64,000 nt of DNA from WTGU01 sp965242855 (GTDB taxonomy: Bacteria; Pseudomonadota; Alphaproteobacteria; UBA828): assembly GCA_965242855.1 (NCBI GenBank), contig OZ251509.1:2108001-2172000 (forward strand). Direction: 5' to 3'. How positions within the stretch are numbered: the first letter of the stretch is position 1; each line of letters starts with the position of its first letter. Under the pieces are notes generated by a model, which worked only from the letters and a program-made list of their open reading frames with translations, did not search any database and had not been told where the DNA came from. Below, one piece after another: positions 36,624 through 45,618 of this stretch. The position numbers and the translations under genes were made by a program.

Positions 36624-39600
36624 TTATCGCCGAACGCCGGCGGCCGCGCCAGCGAGGCGCTCGGCGGCGGCGCGTTCGGCGTTGAGGGCGAGGAGGCGGG
36701 CGAGGACGTTGTCGCGCACGGTATCGGGCCAGCGGTAGCGCCAGGGTTTCCTGCGCCGGCTGCTTCCCTCCTCCTCGTCGAGTTCGCGGCCGAGGAGGAA
36801 ATCGCAATCGGTGGGGACATCGCGCCAGCCATAGGCGTCGAGCGCGGCGCGGTCCATGGCGGCGTGGAGTTCGCGCAGGCGGTGGATGCGGGGGTCGCGC
36901 TCGTCGGGGTCGTGGAAGCGGTTGTAGGTCCTGGTCAGCCCCTCGTCGTTTTTAACTACCAGCGCGGCGCGGAAGTTGTGATACGCCGCGCCGGCGGCTT
37001 CGAGGGCGGGATGGGTTTCCCAGCCTTCGGGGAAGGGGAAGGTCTCGAAGCAATCGGAGGGCGTGTAGCGGAGGTCGTCCTTCATCGACGAGCCGAAGAA
37101 GCGTGCCCAGATTTCGTGTGGGCGAGATTGCAGGACGCAGAAGGCGGCGTGAGTTTCGAATGGAAAGACGATCATCGATTCGGCGTAGACCATTCCTTTC
37201 GGCAGGAACGCGAACGCGGCCTGCTGGCCGACGCGCGAAACCACCAGCACCCGGTCCAGCCCTTCGATGGTGGAGTAGAGTTCCGGCCGCGGCCGCAAGA
37301 ATTGCCACCACTTCTCCTTTCCGCCCTTGTCGTTCTGGGTCAACCTCTCCGGCTTCACCTTCTCCTCGACGATGGCGAGTAGGTCAGGCCAGTCCGCCGC
37401 CACGGGGTCGAGGTAATCCAGCGGCACGGTCCCGGAGCGCCGCCAGTCCCGGCGCGCATCTTCGTCGGCGTCCTTCCAGCTTGCGCCCAGATCCTCCCGC
37501 CGCAGGGGCTGGTCTCGGAAGTTGATGACGTAGCGGTGGTGCGCGTGGGTCGGGCTCGTATTCACCTCCTCGCCGCCGATATAGGGGAAGATCGCCTTCC
37601 GGTTGCGCGGGTCTGCCTCGATCAGCCGGCGCATCTCGGCGAGCGGCGTGGCGACGCCCTTGGAGTCCGTATCGTCGAAGGTGAAGCCCATACCGAGGAC
37701 GATGCTGCCTTGGAAGCTCTTGCCGGCGTTGGCCGCAAGGCGGGTGGGGTCGTCGTGGCCTCCTTGATGAAAGAGGAAGGCAGAGACGGTTTCGACCTCC
37801 CGGCCGTCGAGCGTCCTCGGCCCTTCGTGCTTCCCCTTGGCGATGTGGATCACGCTGACGACGACCGCGGCTTCACCGGGCCATTTGTAGCGGCGGCGGG
37901 CCGAATAGATGGCGCCGCCGTTCTTGCAGAGCCAGCGCAGCCCGGTCGATCGCGTGTCGCCCTGGGCGACGGTGTTGGTGGCGATGAGGCCGAGCGCACC
38001 GCCATCGCGCAAGAGGCCGAAGGCGCGGCGGAAGAAATGCGCCACCAGATCGGCGTTGCCGTGGCTTTGCGCGTGAATCGTCTTGAGCCAGTTAGGGTAG
38101 AAGGCGGCGTTGGCGGCGGCAACCGTGTTCTTCCCGGCGAAAGGCGGGTTGCCGACGATGGCGTCGAAGCCCGGATTCTCCCGGTCGAAGACCTCCGGGA
38201 ACTCGATCTCGAAATGAAACGGGTGGACCGGCCTGTCGTCGCCGCGCAAGGACTCGGCCAGGGGCTTCAGCCGCTCCTGCCAGCCGGTTCCGCCGAACTC
38301 CAGCGCCTCCAGCACCTTGGCGCGTTCGGCCTCTCGCGCCTTCGGCCTGTCGGCGGCGAAGAAGGTCGCGACCGCCGCATCGCCGACCAGGCGCACGTCG
38401 TCGAGATGCCGGTCGGCGCGCTCCAGCAGCGGGCGCAGCGCCGCGTCGCCCAGCCCCTCCGCGGCGAAACGAATGCGCGCCCGCTCCGCCTCGGCCTGCC
38501 GGGTGCGGCCGCGGGCGAGCAGCAGCGCCATGTGATGCGTCTTGCCGCCGGCCCAGTTGACCGCCGCGATCTCGTCCCGGGTCAGCCCGACGAGGAAGTC
38601 GCCGTGGCGCAGCGCGTGATCGACGAAGGTGAATTCGTGGTCGCGGGCGAGGGTGGCAAGCCAGAGCGACAGCCGGGCAAGATCGACCGCCATGGGGTTC
38701 CTGTCGACGCCGTACAGGCAACGCTGCGCGATCAGCCGCCGGGCGTGCAGCAGTTCGTCCTCGTCGGGCGGGATGGCGGGCCGCCCGCCATGCACGCTCC
38801 ACGCCTCGACCAGCTTGGCCGCCAACTGGCGGCAGGCCTCGACCAGAAAGGCGCCGGAACCCATCGCCGGATCGAGGATCTTGAGATCGAGGATATCTTC
38901 CGGCTTGGCGCGCTCGCCCAGGCGCGCGAAGACCGGCCGCAGGGCCTCCGCGACGATGGGCTCCGTCAACGAGCGCGGCGTGTAGTGGCTGCCCGAGCGC
39001 CGCCGCTCGTCGGTCGGCTGGAGAACGGGCGCGCCCGCGGGCAGGACGTCGGGGGTCGCGTCGCGGTCGACCTTGCGGTCGAGCGCGGCGACAATGGCGG
39101 CCGGCTCATCGGCCTCGCGGAGTGCGGTCGCGGCGTGACCGGTCAATCTCTGGTCCGTTTCGTCTTGCAGCGCCTTGACGCGCTTGCTGCCGTCCAGCCT
39201 CAGCAGGCCGTCGAGATCGACGATCACCGCCGCGCCGGTCCGTTTGCGCGAGCGCACGGCGATGGACCGGCCGGTCGTCGCCTCGACGCGGAAGCCCATG
39301 ATCGCCTCATAGACCGAGCCGATCTGTTCGACGTCGAGGGTGCGGTAGGACAGCCGCTCGCCATCGAGCACCATCAGGCTTCGCAGCACCTTCCAGACGG
39401 TCGCATCCGGCACCATCGGGATTTCGCCTTCGCCATCCGGTCCGTGTTCTTCGGGGCGCCCTTCGAGGAACGGGAAGCGGCCGGGATCGAACAACCCGCC
39501 CTTGCGCGCGACGAAGGAAAGCCCGGCATGGCGGCCGCCGCCGTGGATCAGCCGAAACAGCGACAGCAGTTGCGCCCAGGCGCCGAAGCGCTGGTCCATG

Positions 39601-40595
39601 GTGTCGGGCCAAGCGGCCTCGTCGGCGCGCAGCCGGGCGAACAGGCCGCCCAGGGAATAATGCTGCTGGTAGACGGAGTGATCGGGCATCAAACCTCGGT
39701 CCTCGGCGTAGAGGACGAAGACCATGCGCATCAACGCCGTGATCAGCCCCCCGTAGAGATGGTCGGGCCGCCGGCGCGCCAAGACCGCCAGCGCGTCGCG
39801 CCCGGCGCGCGCATCCGCCGCGACGAAACCGCGCAACAACTCGTAGAGCGCCGCCAGCACCTGCCGCGCGAGGCGGGTGGAGACCTCCGCCTGCGCCTCG
39901 CGGCTCCCGGCCAGCAGCGCCGGCAGTCGGACTTCCTTCGCGCCGCCGAAGAGCGTATCGGCGTTGAGCAGCATGTCGAATGCGGCAAGGATCGGCCGGC
40001 CCGCCGGCAGCGCCATCTCGGAAAACACGAAGGTGACGTGCCCGGACGACTCGCCCTTCGGCGCGTGGATCAGGCAGACGCGCTCATCGGTGCAGAGCAG
40101 GCCGATCGGGATGCCGGTCTCGCGCAGCAACCGCTCGAAGCGGGCGTGCCGGGTCGCGCTCCACCCGTCCGCGTCGTCGGGTGACGCGTCGAGATCACTC
40201 CCGTCCGGCTCGATGCGAATCAGCATCGTCCATTCGGCGCCCGCATCGTCCGGCGCGGGGACCGCCCAGGTCGGCGCCAGAACGACCTGCAACTCCGGCA
40301 GGGATATTTCGAGCGCCTCCCGATGCGCATCCGCGTCCGCGAGGTCGCCCTTCTCCCAGCCGAGCCAGTCGAGGAACAGCCTGCGCAGGTCGGGCGCGCG
40401 CCAGCGGGCCGCGGGCCCGCCTCTCTCCTCTTCGAGCAGAGCGCGAAAATCACGCTGGCGGCCGGAGACGTTGCGGTCCGGCACGACCAGGGCGTCCACC
40501 ATGACCGTGGGCGCGACGACCAGGCCGACGGGTTGGACGAAGCCGAGCCACTCCTGGTGGGCGAAGATCAGGTTGCGGCGTTCCCGGTCGGCCAC
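36624..40595 (-). CDS. drmMI: DrmMI, class 1 DISARM adenine methyltransferase
   Basis: This 1323-residue N6-adenine methyltransferase of the type IIG-like/BrxX-like fold is predicted to mark host DNA so that DISARM ignores it. The SAM-binding motif is LDPAMGSGAFLVEACRQLA near residue 570 and the catalytic motif is VGNPPFAGKN near 815 (NPPF). A long N-terminal region (1-500) and a C-terminal target-recognition-like region follow the class 1 pattern. It lies 3 bases after drmD. Its last 70 bases are duplicated at 29911-29980. Nothing suggests loss of function. Confidence 0.94.
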   Translation of the reverse strand: MADRERRNLIFAHQEWLGFVQPVGLVVAPTVMVDALVVPDRNVSGRQRDFRALLEEERGGPAARWRAPDLRRLFLDWLGWEKGDLADADAHREALEISLPELQVVLAPTWAVPAPDDAGAEWTMLIRIEPDGSDLDASPDDADGWSATRHARFERLLRETGIPIGLLCTDERVCLIHAPKGESSGHVTFVFSEMALPAGRPILAAFDMLLNADTLFGGAKEVRLPALLAGSREAQAEVSTRLARQVLAALYELLRGFVAADARAGRDALAVLARRRPDHLYGGLITALMRMVFVLYAEDRGLMPDHSVYQQHYSLGGLFARLRADEAAWPDTMDQRFGAWAQLLSLFRLIHGGGRHAGLSFVARKGGLFDPGRFPFLEGRPEEHGPDGEGEIPMVPDATVWKVLRSLMVLDGERLSYRTLDVEQIGSVYEAIMGFRVEATTGRSIAVRSRKRTGAAVIVDLDGLLRLDGSKRVKALQDETDQRLTGHAATALREADEPAAIVAALDRKVDRDATPDVLPAGAPVLQPTDERRRSGSHYTPRSLTEPIVAEALRPVFARLGERAKPEDILDLKILDPAMGSGAFLVEACRQLAAKLVEAWSVHGGRPAIPPDEDELLHARRLIAQRCLYGVDRNPMAVDLARLSLWLATLARDHEFTFVDHALRHGDFLVGLTRDEIAAVNWAGGKTHHMALLLARGRTRQAEAERARIRFAAEGLGDAALRPLLERADRHLDDVRLVGDAAVATFFAADRPKAREAERAKVLEALEFGGTGWQERLKPLAESLRGDDRPVHPFHFEIEFPEVFDRENPGFDAIVGNPPFAGKNTVAAANAAFYPNWLKTIHAQSHGNADLVAHFFRRAFGLLRDGGALGLIATNTVAQGDTRSTGLRWLCKNGGAIYSARRRYKWPGEAAVVVSVIHIAKGKHEGPRTLDGREVETVSAFLFHQGGHDDPTRLAANAGKSFQGSIVLGMGFTFDDTDSKGVATPLAEMRRLIEADPRNRKAIFPYIGGEEVNTSPTHAHHRYVINFRDQPLRREDLGASWKDADEDARRDWRRSGTVPLDYLDPVAADWPDLLAIVEEKVKPERLTQNDKGGKEKWWQFLRPRPELYSTIEGLDRVLVVSRVGQQAAFAFLPKGMVYAESMIVFPFETHAAFCVLQSRPHEIWARFFGSSMKDDLRYTPSDCFETFPFPEGWETHPALEAAGAAYHNFRAALVVKNDEGLTRTYNRFHDPDERDPRIHRLRELHAAMDRAALDAYGWRDVPTDCDFLLGRELDEEEGSSRRRKPWRYRWPDTVRDNVLARLLALNAERAAAERLAGAAAGVRR
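36645..36714 (-). repeat. 3' end of drmMI (copy B of the 70-bp direct repeat)
   Basis: This is the in-gene copy, encoding NVLARLLALNAERAAAERLA of DrmMI. The matching copy A lies 6.7 kb away in the same orientation. The five cassette genes (HEPN-like to S8 protease) sit exactly between them, as expected if the block entered or was duplicated by recombination at the drmMI 3' end. Confidence 0.85.
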
Positions 40596-40598
40596 GGC

Positions 40599-43500
40599 CT
40601 ATCCCGTCCGCGGCCAGAGGTAGACGAGGCCGAGCGGGTCGACGCGAACCGCATGGACGGCATAGGCGTCGGCGATGCGCCGCGGCTCGGTCTCGAGCTC
40701 GATCTGGATCTCGTCGAGCCGGCGTTTCCAGGCGCGGCGGTCCGCTTCGCGCTGGCGTCGCTCGGCCGGATCGAAGTCCAACGTCATCTGCGAGTCGTCG
40801 CGATCGGCCGCGGCCACGATCCGCTCGCGCTGGCGCATCAGCAGTTCCGTCATGCTCCGGCTTTCCGCTTCCGCCCGGTCGACGAGCCGCGCCTTCGCGC
40901 GCCCGACCAGCGCGGCGGCGCGATCCTCCAGGTGCGGCAGAAGATCCGCGATGTCGGCCTGAGCGGACGCCGCGAGACGAGTCTGCACCGGTTCGGCGAT
41001 GCCGTGCCGCCCCGCCTCGTCGAGCGCCGTCTGCAACGACGTCATCGTCGTCTGTTCGCCCGCCCGGCCATAGGGGGCGAGCGCGCCCGACCGGCGTTCG
41101 GGTTCGACCCAGCGCGCCGTGACCGGCACGATCTCCTCGTGCAGGCGCGCCGCGCACGGCCCGTAGAGGGCGAGCCGGCCGAGCAGCACGACGCGGGGAA
41201 CGGCATCCGCCGCGACCGTCAGGCACGCCTTCGACAGGTCGTGATGGATCAGCCCCTGGGCGGTGAAGCGGCCGAGCAGGCGCCGTGCCACGCGATGCTC
41301 GAGATGGAGGTGCGCGGCCTTCTCGCCGAGCAGGCCGGTATCCTCGAACGCGACGGGCCGAACGGCCGCGCGGCGGCGCCATTCGCCGACGCTCTCGCCG
41401 CGCCGCCGACGCTCGCGCAATATGTCCAGCGCCGCCGTCCAGCCCGGGTCGCGCGCCAGCGCGTCGGCGGGAAAGGCGAAGCTCCGCGGGATGTCCGTTT
41501 CCAGCTCGCGGTCCGGTTCGATCTCCGTGACCGCGGGAGCGCCGGCGAGACGCAGGCTCATCGACAGCGTCCGGCGAAATTGCCGCGGGTCGATGCCGAT
41601 GCGTCGCCGCGACCGCTCCAACCGGGTCCGGAGGCCGTCGAGTTCGTCTTGCAGCTCGTCTTGCCGGAGACGCGCATCCTCGAGTTCGTCGCTTACGGTT
41701 TTCTGCCGGTCGTCGGCCGACAGGTTTTCGATAGAAGCCGAGAGCTCGTCGAGTCTGTCGCGGCGCAGGCCTTCCTTCCCGATGCTCCCGGCCACCCGAC
41801 CTTCGAGGACCTTGGCGACGCTGCCGAGTTCCTCCCGGATGCGGTCGGCCTTTTTCACCAGCGCCTCGAGAACCCGATCCTCCGGCCGTTGCGCGTAGAC
41901 GAAATAGCGACAAACCACCTCGTCCGCCGGTTGCAGCTTGCGGTCGATCCGGCCGTTGCGCTGATCGAGGCGGCTCGGATTCCACGGCAGATCGAAGTGG
42001 AACAGGTCGCGACAGTGGCGTTGAAGATTGAGCCCTTCCCGCGCGGCGTCCGTCGCGATGAGGATGCGCAGCGGATGGTCGCGGGGTCCGGTGTTGAAGG
42101 CGTGCTTGAGCTCTTCCCGCCTCTGCCGTGACGTCATGCCGGTGAAGGCAGCGATCCGTTCGGATGCCCTGTCGGTGTGCGCGATCGCTTCGCCCAGGCG
42201 GCGTTCGATATAACGGCGCGTGTCCTCGTATTCGGTGAAGACGATGACGCGACGGTCGTTCCAGCCCGGCGGCGGCCCGGCTCGCGCGGCCAAGCCGGGG
42301 CACATGTCGTTCCCAATCCACTCGACGATCTCGCGAATACGCGGGTCGGCGTCGTGGCGGCTCGCCTCGGCGATTTCGCGCATCTCGTCGACAAGCCCCA
42401 GTTCTCGCGCGAGCGCCGCCCGTGTCCTCGCCGCGCCGCTCGATGCCGCCGTCGCCCTCGCCATCAGATCGTCGAGTTCGATCTCGGCCGGGTCAGGCCG
42501 CTCGGCATCGTCCGGCGCGCCGTCTTCCGCGTCCGCGTCGATACCGCCGTCATCGTCGGCCGTTTCGGGGATCGCGGCGTCGGGGTCGGGGGAGGCGGTC
42601 ATCCGTTCGAGATCGGCAATCAGCGCGTCCGATGCCTCCTCGGCCCCCCGCTCCTCCTCCAGCGCGCTTTCGACGCTTTTTCGATGCACCGCCAGCGTCC
42701 TCGCGAACGCCTCGATCGAGGACAGAAGGCGCTTTTGCAACCCGCCGATCACCAGCGCCCCGGCAGCTTGCCGGGACCGGGTTTCGTTCGCCAGCCGTCG
42801 CTCCCGCTCGCGGCGATAGATGTCGAGCTTCGTCGCCAGCACGAGCTCCGGCGCGTCCTCCGGCAGCCCGTCGATATCGACCTGGACCACGGTGCGTTGG
42901 GGAAAACCGCCTTCGAGCGCCCGGATATCGGACTTGAGACGACGGACCATGATCTCGTCGAGCTGTCCTTTGAGCACGCGCACGCCTCGGCAGAAACGCT
43001 GCGGGTCGAGGATTTCGAGCAACGCGGAGAAGCTGTTGGAATGGCCGTTGTGCGGCGTCGCCGACAGGAACAGGCGATGCTCGAAACGCGGCGCGATGTC
43101 GCGGATGTTCCGCGTGATCTGCGAATCAATCGCGTAGCGGGCGCCGCTCGACGGCGCGACGTTGTGCGCCTCGTCGAGAATCAACAGCGATTGCGGGGCG
43201 AACGCGCCGAGCCAGTCACGCAACCCGGACGCGTAGGCCTCGTCGATGAACAGGCGATGGGACACCAGAAAGCGCGAATGGGTCGTCCAAGGATTGACGG
43301 AGAAGCCACGTTCCCGACGCATGCGTGCGACATACGCCCTGTCGAGGATGGTGAAGGCGAGGCCGAAGCGCGCTTCCATCTCGTCGCGCCACTGCTCGAG
43401 CATGGAGGGCGGGCAGGCGACGACGATGCGGTCGATGCGGCGGCGCAGCAGAAGTTCACGGGCGATGAGCCCGGCTTCGATGGTCTTGCCGAGACCGACA

Positions 43501-43907
43501 TCGTCGGCGATGAACAGGTTCACGCGCGGCAGGCGCAGCGCCTTGCGCAACGGATCGAACTGGTAGGCATCGATGCGGATGCCGGCGCGGAACGGCGCCT
43601 GGAAGAGGTTCGGGTCGGTCGCCGTCACGCAGTTCCATGACAGGGTGCGGAGGTAGGCGGAGAACAGCGCGGGATCGTCGAAGCCCTTCTCGGCCACGGT
43701 GGACCAGCCGTCGTCCTCGATCACGCGGGCGTCGAGCTCGTGCTCCCACAGCACCGACAGCGGCTCGCCCTGGGCGTCATCGTCGAGGCAGGACAGGTCG
43801 ACGAGCGTCGCCTCGCCTTTCGCCGATGACGCCGAGACCTCCTCGACGAGGTAGCGGCGTTGCCGAACGAACGCGACCCGGCCCGGCTCGGGAAGGGCTT
43901 TCGTCAT
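40599..43907 (-). CDS. drmD: DrmD, SNF2-like DISARM helicase
   Basis: This 1102-residue protein is the first gene and diagnostic component of class 1 DISARM. SNF2 signatures are Walker A IADDVGLGKTIEAGLIA near 136, DEAH in LLILDEAHNVAPSSG near 246, LSATPHNGHSNSF, and the C-terminal helicase motifs ATDAAREGLNLQ and RLDQRNGRIDRKLQ. A coiled-coil-like charged stretch (about 420-530) divides the helicase and a long C-terminal region (700-1102) follows. It probably remodels DNA or proteins together with the methylase. A perfect hairpin sits in its leader at 43942-43960. Confidence 0.93.
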   Translation of the reverse strand: MTKALPEPGRVAFVRQRRYLVEEVSASSAKGEATLVDLSCLDDDAQGEPLSVLWEHELDARVIEDDGWSTVAEKGFDDPALFSAYLRTLSWNCVTATDPNLFQAPFRAGIRIDAYQFDPLRKALRLPRVNLFIADDVGLGKTIEAGLIARELLLRRRIDRIVVACPPSMLEQWRDEMEARFGLAFTILDRAYVARMRRERGFSVNPWTTHSRFLVSHRLFIDEAYASGLRDWLGAFAPQSLLILDEAHNVAPSSGARYAIDSQITRNIRDIAPRFEHRLFLSATPHNGHSNSFSALLEILDPQRFCRGVRVLKGQLDEIMVRRLKSDIRALEGGFPQRTVVQVDIDGLPEDAPELVLATKLDIYRRERERRLANETRSRQAAGALVIGGLQKRLLSSIEAFARTLAVHRKSVESALEEERGAEEASDALIADLERMTASPDPDAAIPETADDDGGIDADAEDGAPDDAERPDPAEIELDDLMARATAASSGAARTRAALARELGLVDEMREIAEASRHDADPRIREIVEWIGNDMCPGLAARAGPPPGWNDRRVIVFTEYEDTRRYIERRLGEAIAHTDRASERIAAFTGMTSRQRREELKHAFNTGPRDHPLRILIATDAAREGLNLQRHCRDLFHFDLPWNPSRLDQRNGRIDRKLQPADEVVCRYFVYAQRPEDRVLEALVKKADRIREELGSVAKVLEGRVAGSIGKEGLRRDRLDELSASIENLSADDRQKTVSDELEDARLRQDELQDELDGLRTRLERSRRRIGIDPRQFRRTLSMSLRLAGAPAVTEIEPDRELETDIPRSFAFPADALARDPGWTAALDILRERRRRGESVGEWRRRAAVRPVAFEDTGLLGEKAAHLHLEHRVARRLLGRFTAQGLIHHDLSKACLTVAADAVPRVVLLGRLALYGPCAARLHEEIVPVTARWVEPERRSGALAPYGRAGEQTTMTSLQTALDEAGRHGIAEPVQTRLAASAQADIADLLPHLEDRAAALVGRAKARLVDRAEAESRSMTELLMRQRERIVAAADRDDSQMTLDFDPAERRQREADRRAWKRRLDEIQIELETEPRRIADAYAVHAVRVDPLGLVYLWPRTG

Positions 43908-43941
43908 CAGTCTTCAACCCGTCGGCCGTCGCCGTACCGGT

Positions 43942-43960
43942 CCACGCGCGTCGCGCGTGG
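43942..43960 (-). promoter_or_regulatory. Perfect palindrome ahead of drmD
   Basis: CCACGCGCG, one base, then CGCGCGTGG, 35 bases upstream of the drmD start and about 80 bases after the TacT-like stop. It could be an operator for DISARM control, or a terminator/attenuator separating the toxin-antitoxin pair from drmD; no T-tract follows. Confidence 0.45.
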
Positions 43961-44038
43961 GATCGCCTGGAAATGACCCGATGCCGGTACGAATTGCCGT
44001 CGAGGCGCTTCGCGGAACCTTCCAATCCCGATCTTCGA

Positions 44039-44554
44039 TCATTCACTCAACATCGCCCGCAGGTCCTTCATGAGCAAGAACAGGTGACGGGGGTCCGTGG
44101 GGCTCGCTTCGAACTCCAGAGCTTCGTGCCAAGCCCGCGCCTCGTCGTCCTTGGCATGGACGAGAAGCGCCCGAATGCCGGCGATGTCGGCGGCCGCGGC
44201 GGTCCTGAGCAGAGCATCCTTGACGAGCGCCTTGCCCAGGCCGCGTCCTTGCTCGGTCCGGTCGACCGCGAGACGGGCGAGGAGCATTACGGGAACCGGA
44301 TGACGGGCCAGCCCCTTGCCGACCCTTCGAGGCGCGTCGGCGCGTTCCACCGCTCCCGCCGCGAGGCTGTAGTAGGCGAGCACCGTCGATCCCCGGCAGA
44401 CGACGTAGGTCCGGGCGCCGTCGGCCTTCTGGTTTGCCAGCGCGAACCGCTTCAGAAAGCGATCGAGCGGCTCCTTCCCGCACGCGAAGGACTCGACATC
44501 GTGCGTCGCATCGAGCTTCTCGACCGGAGACAGGTCTTTGTGCCCCGGCGTCAC
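44039..44554 (-). CDS. GNAT acetyltransferase, TacT-like toxin
   Basis: This 171-residue protein belongs to the GNAT toxins that acetylate charged tRNA. Recognisable segments are FACGKEPLDRFLKRFA near the N-terminus, the acetyl-CoA loop AVDRTEQGRGLGKALVKDAL (Q/R-x-x-G-x-G/A) and the C-terminal SPTDPRHLFLLMKDL. In TacT-type toxins a tyrosine normally follows the Ala-x-x-Phe helix near residue 140; here the segment reads ARAWHEALEF, with Trp-His, so the general-acid tyrosine may be missing. It overlaps its antitoxin by 4 bases. Confidence 0.88.
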   Translation of the reverse strand: MTPGHKDLSPVEKLDATHDVESFACGKEPLDRFLKRFALANQKADGARTYVVCRGSTVLAYYSLAAGAVERADAPRRVGKGLARHPVPVMLLARLAVDRTEQGRGLGKALVKDALLRTAAAADIAGIRALLVHAKDDEARAWHEALEFEASPTDPRHLFLLMKDLRAMLSE

Positions 44555-44826
44555 TCCAGCGCGCTCTTCTCGGCCAGCAGCCGGGCCAAGCGGGGTTTGT
44601 CGGAGACCGGGCGGTCAAGGATGTCCTGGAAGGCCCGCCACCGCCGTTCGTCGAGCCGGAACATCCGCCGATCGGCCAAGGCGTCCTCGGCGGCGTCGAT
44701 TCCCGCCTCGAGCAGAAACTCCGTGACGGTCTTGTGCGACGAGACGGCGGCCTGTTGGAGCAACGCCTTGATGTTCGGGGTCGTCCGAACCTCGATGCGC
44801 TCCGACTTGTTTTCGGCGATGGCCAT
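44551..44826 (-). CDS. TacA-like (DUF1778) antitoxin
   Basis: This 91-residue protein starts at MAIAENKSERIEVR, 7 bases after a GGAGGG ribosome-binding site. The N-terminal ribbon-helix-helix (RIEVRTTPNIKALLQQAA) would bind the operator as a dimer. The C-terminal tail (RRWRAFQDILDRPVSDKPRL) is the usual GNAT-neutralising segment of DUF1778 antitoxins. It is first in a two-gene operon with the toxin and is expected to autoregulate. Confidence 0.88.
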   Translation of the reverse strand: MAIAENKSERIEVRTTPNIKALLQQAAVSSHKTVTEFLLEAGIDAAEDALADRRMFRLDERRWRAFQDILDRPVSDKPRLARLLAEKSALE

Positions 44827-44993
44827 GAACGTTCCCTCCGACTGGACGGACCGGCATTCTGCCACACGGATATTGTACGGACAAGAACACACCGACACTC
44901 GATATCGACGGCTCCTCCCCTCACACCCTCCTGACGGTCCAGAGGATGGCCATCTCGCCGGTGGTGGGGGTCTTGCGGGCGCCGTCGACGAGG

Positions 44994-45180
44994 CAGCATC
45001 CGTGGCGGCGCATCCGGGCGCGCCGGTTTGGACGACGTGCGCGTTCACGACTGGAGCCTGCCGATGATCGGGAAGCTGCTCGGCCCACACCCAGGTTCAG
45101 ACCACGGCCCGCTCCGCCCATCTCGCCCGCGACACCGTCAAGACCTCCGCCGTACGCATCGGCGACAGCATCGAAGGAAA
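44994..45180 (+). pseudogene. Integrase 3' relic
   Basis: The DNA here is nearly identical to the 3' part of the intact integrase: CAGCATCCGTGGCGGCGCAT, GACGACGTGCGC, CTGCCGATGATCGGGAAGCT. Internal deletions (including the H-x-x-R region) and frameshifts are present. It ends in the equivalent of the gene's 3' end. It marks the right-hand border of the DISARM-bearing segment, about 22 kb from the intact copy and in the same orientation. Confidence 0.85.
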
Positions 45181-45267
45181 TCTCGATACGGTGGAATAAC
45201 GGGCTCGCGGGATCCGATGAGTCCATGCGAAACGGGAAGCCGCCCGTCAGGACCGTCTCCACATCAC

Positions 45268-45297
45268 TTGACGTATCTCAATTGAGATTCATATAGT
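45268..45297 (+). promoter_or_regulatory. Promoter with palindromic operator for the RelB/ParE-like pair
   Basis: TTGACG (45268-45273), 18-base spacer, TATAGT (45292-45297). The spacer contains a perfect 14-base palindrome, ATCTCAATTGAGAT (45275-45288), the expected place for autorepression by an RHH antitoxin. The gene's GGAGG box and ATG follow 9 and 22 bases later. Confidence 0.75.
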
Positions 45298-45318
45298 TGG
45301 CAAATGGAGGAATGTCCA

Positions 45319-45618
45319 ATGCCCGCTCAGACGTCGATGCTCCATGTCCGCGTGGACGATCAACTCAAGACCAAAGCGGCCGACACGCTGGCCGGCGGCG
45401 ACCTGACGCTCTCGGATGCCGTGCGCATCCTCCTGACCCGTGTTGCCGCGGAGGGTGGGTTGCCGACCGGCCTGACCACCGATCCCAAAGTCCATGATGC
45501 GTGGTTCCGCGCCAAGGTACGGGAAGCCCTGGACGATCCGCATCCCACTGCTCCACACGAACGGGTCATGAGCAACTCGCAGACGCTGATCGACGGAAAG
45601 CGCCGTGCGCGGTCTTGA
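45319..45618 (+). CDS. RelB/DinJ-family antitoxin
   Basis: This 99-residue protein starts MPAQTSMLHVRVDDQLKTKA; the ATG at 45319 was chosen because GGAGG lies 8 bases upstream. The RHH DNA-binding segment (MLHVRVDDQLKTKAADTL, then LTLSDAVRILLTRVAAEGG) is typical of RelB/DinJ antitoxins. The C-terminal half is the toxin-neutralising tail. It overlaps the downstream toxin-like gene by 14 bases. The palindrome in its promoter suggests autoregulation. Confidence 0.88.
   Translation: MPAQTSMLHVRVDDQLKTKAADTLAGGDLTLSDAVRILLTRVAAEGGLPTGLTTDPKVHDAWFRAKVREALDDPHPTAPHERVMSNSQTLIDGKRRARS

Noticed and set aside
37536..40184. Plus-strand frame of about 880 codons opposite drmMI
   Set aside because: Antisense shadow of the methyltransferase; no domain features.
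44827..44993. Promoter of the TacA/TacT-like pair (TACAAT near 44870)
   Set aside because: A -10-like hexamer exists, but no -35 at acceptable spacing could be found.
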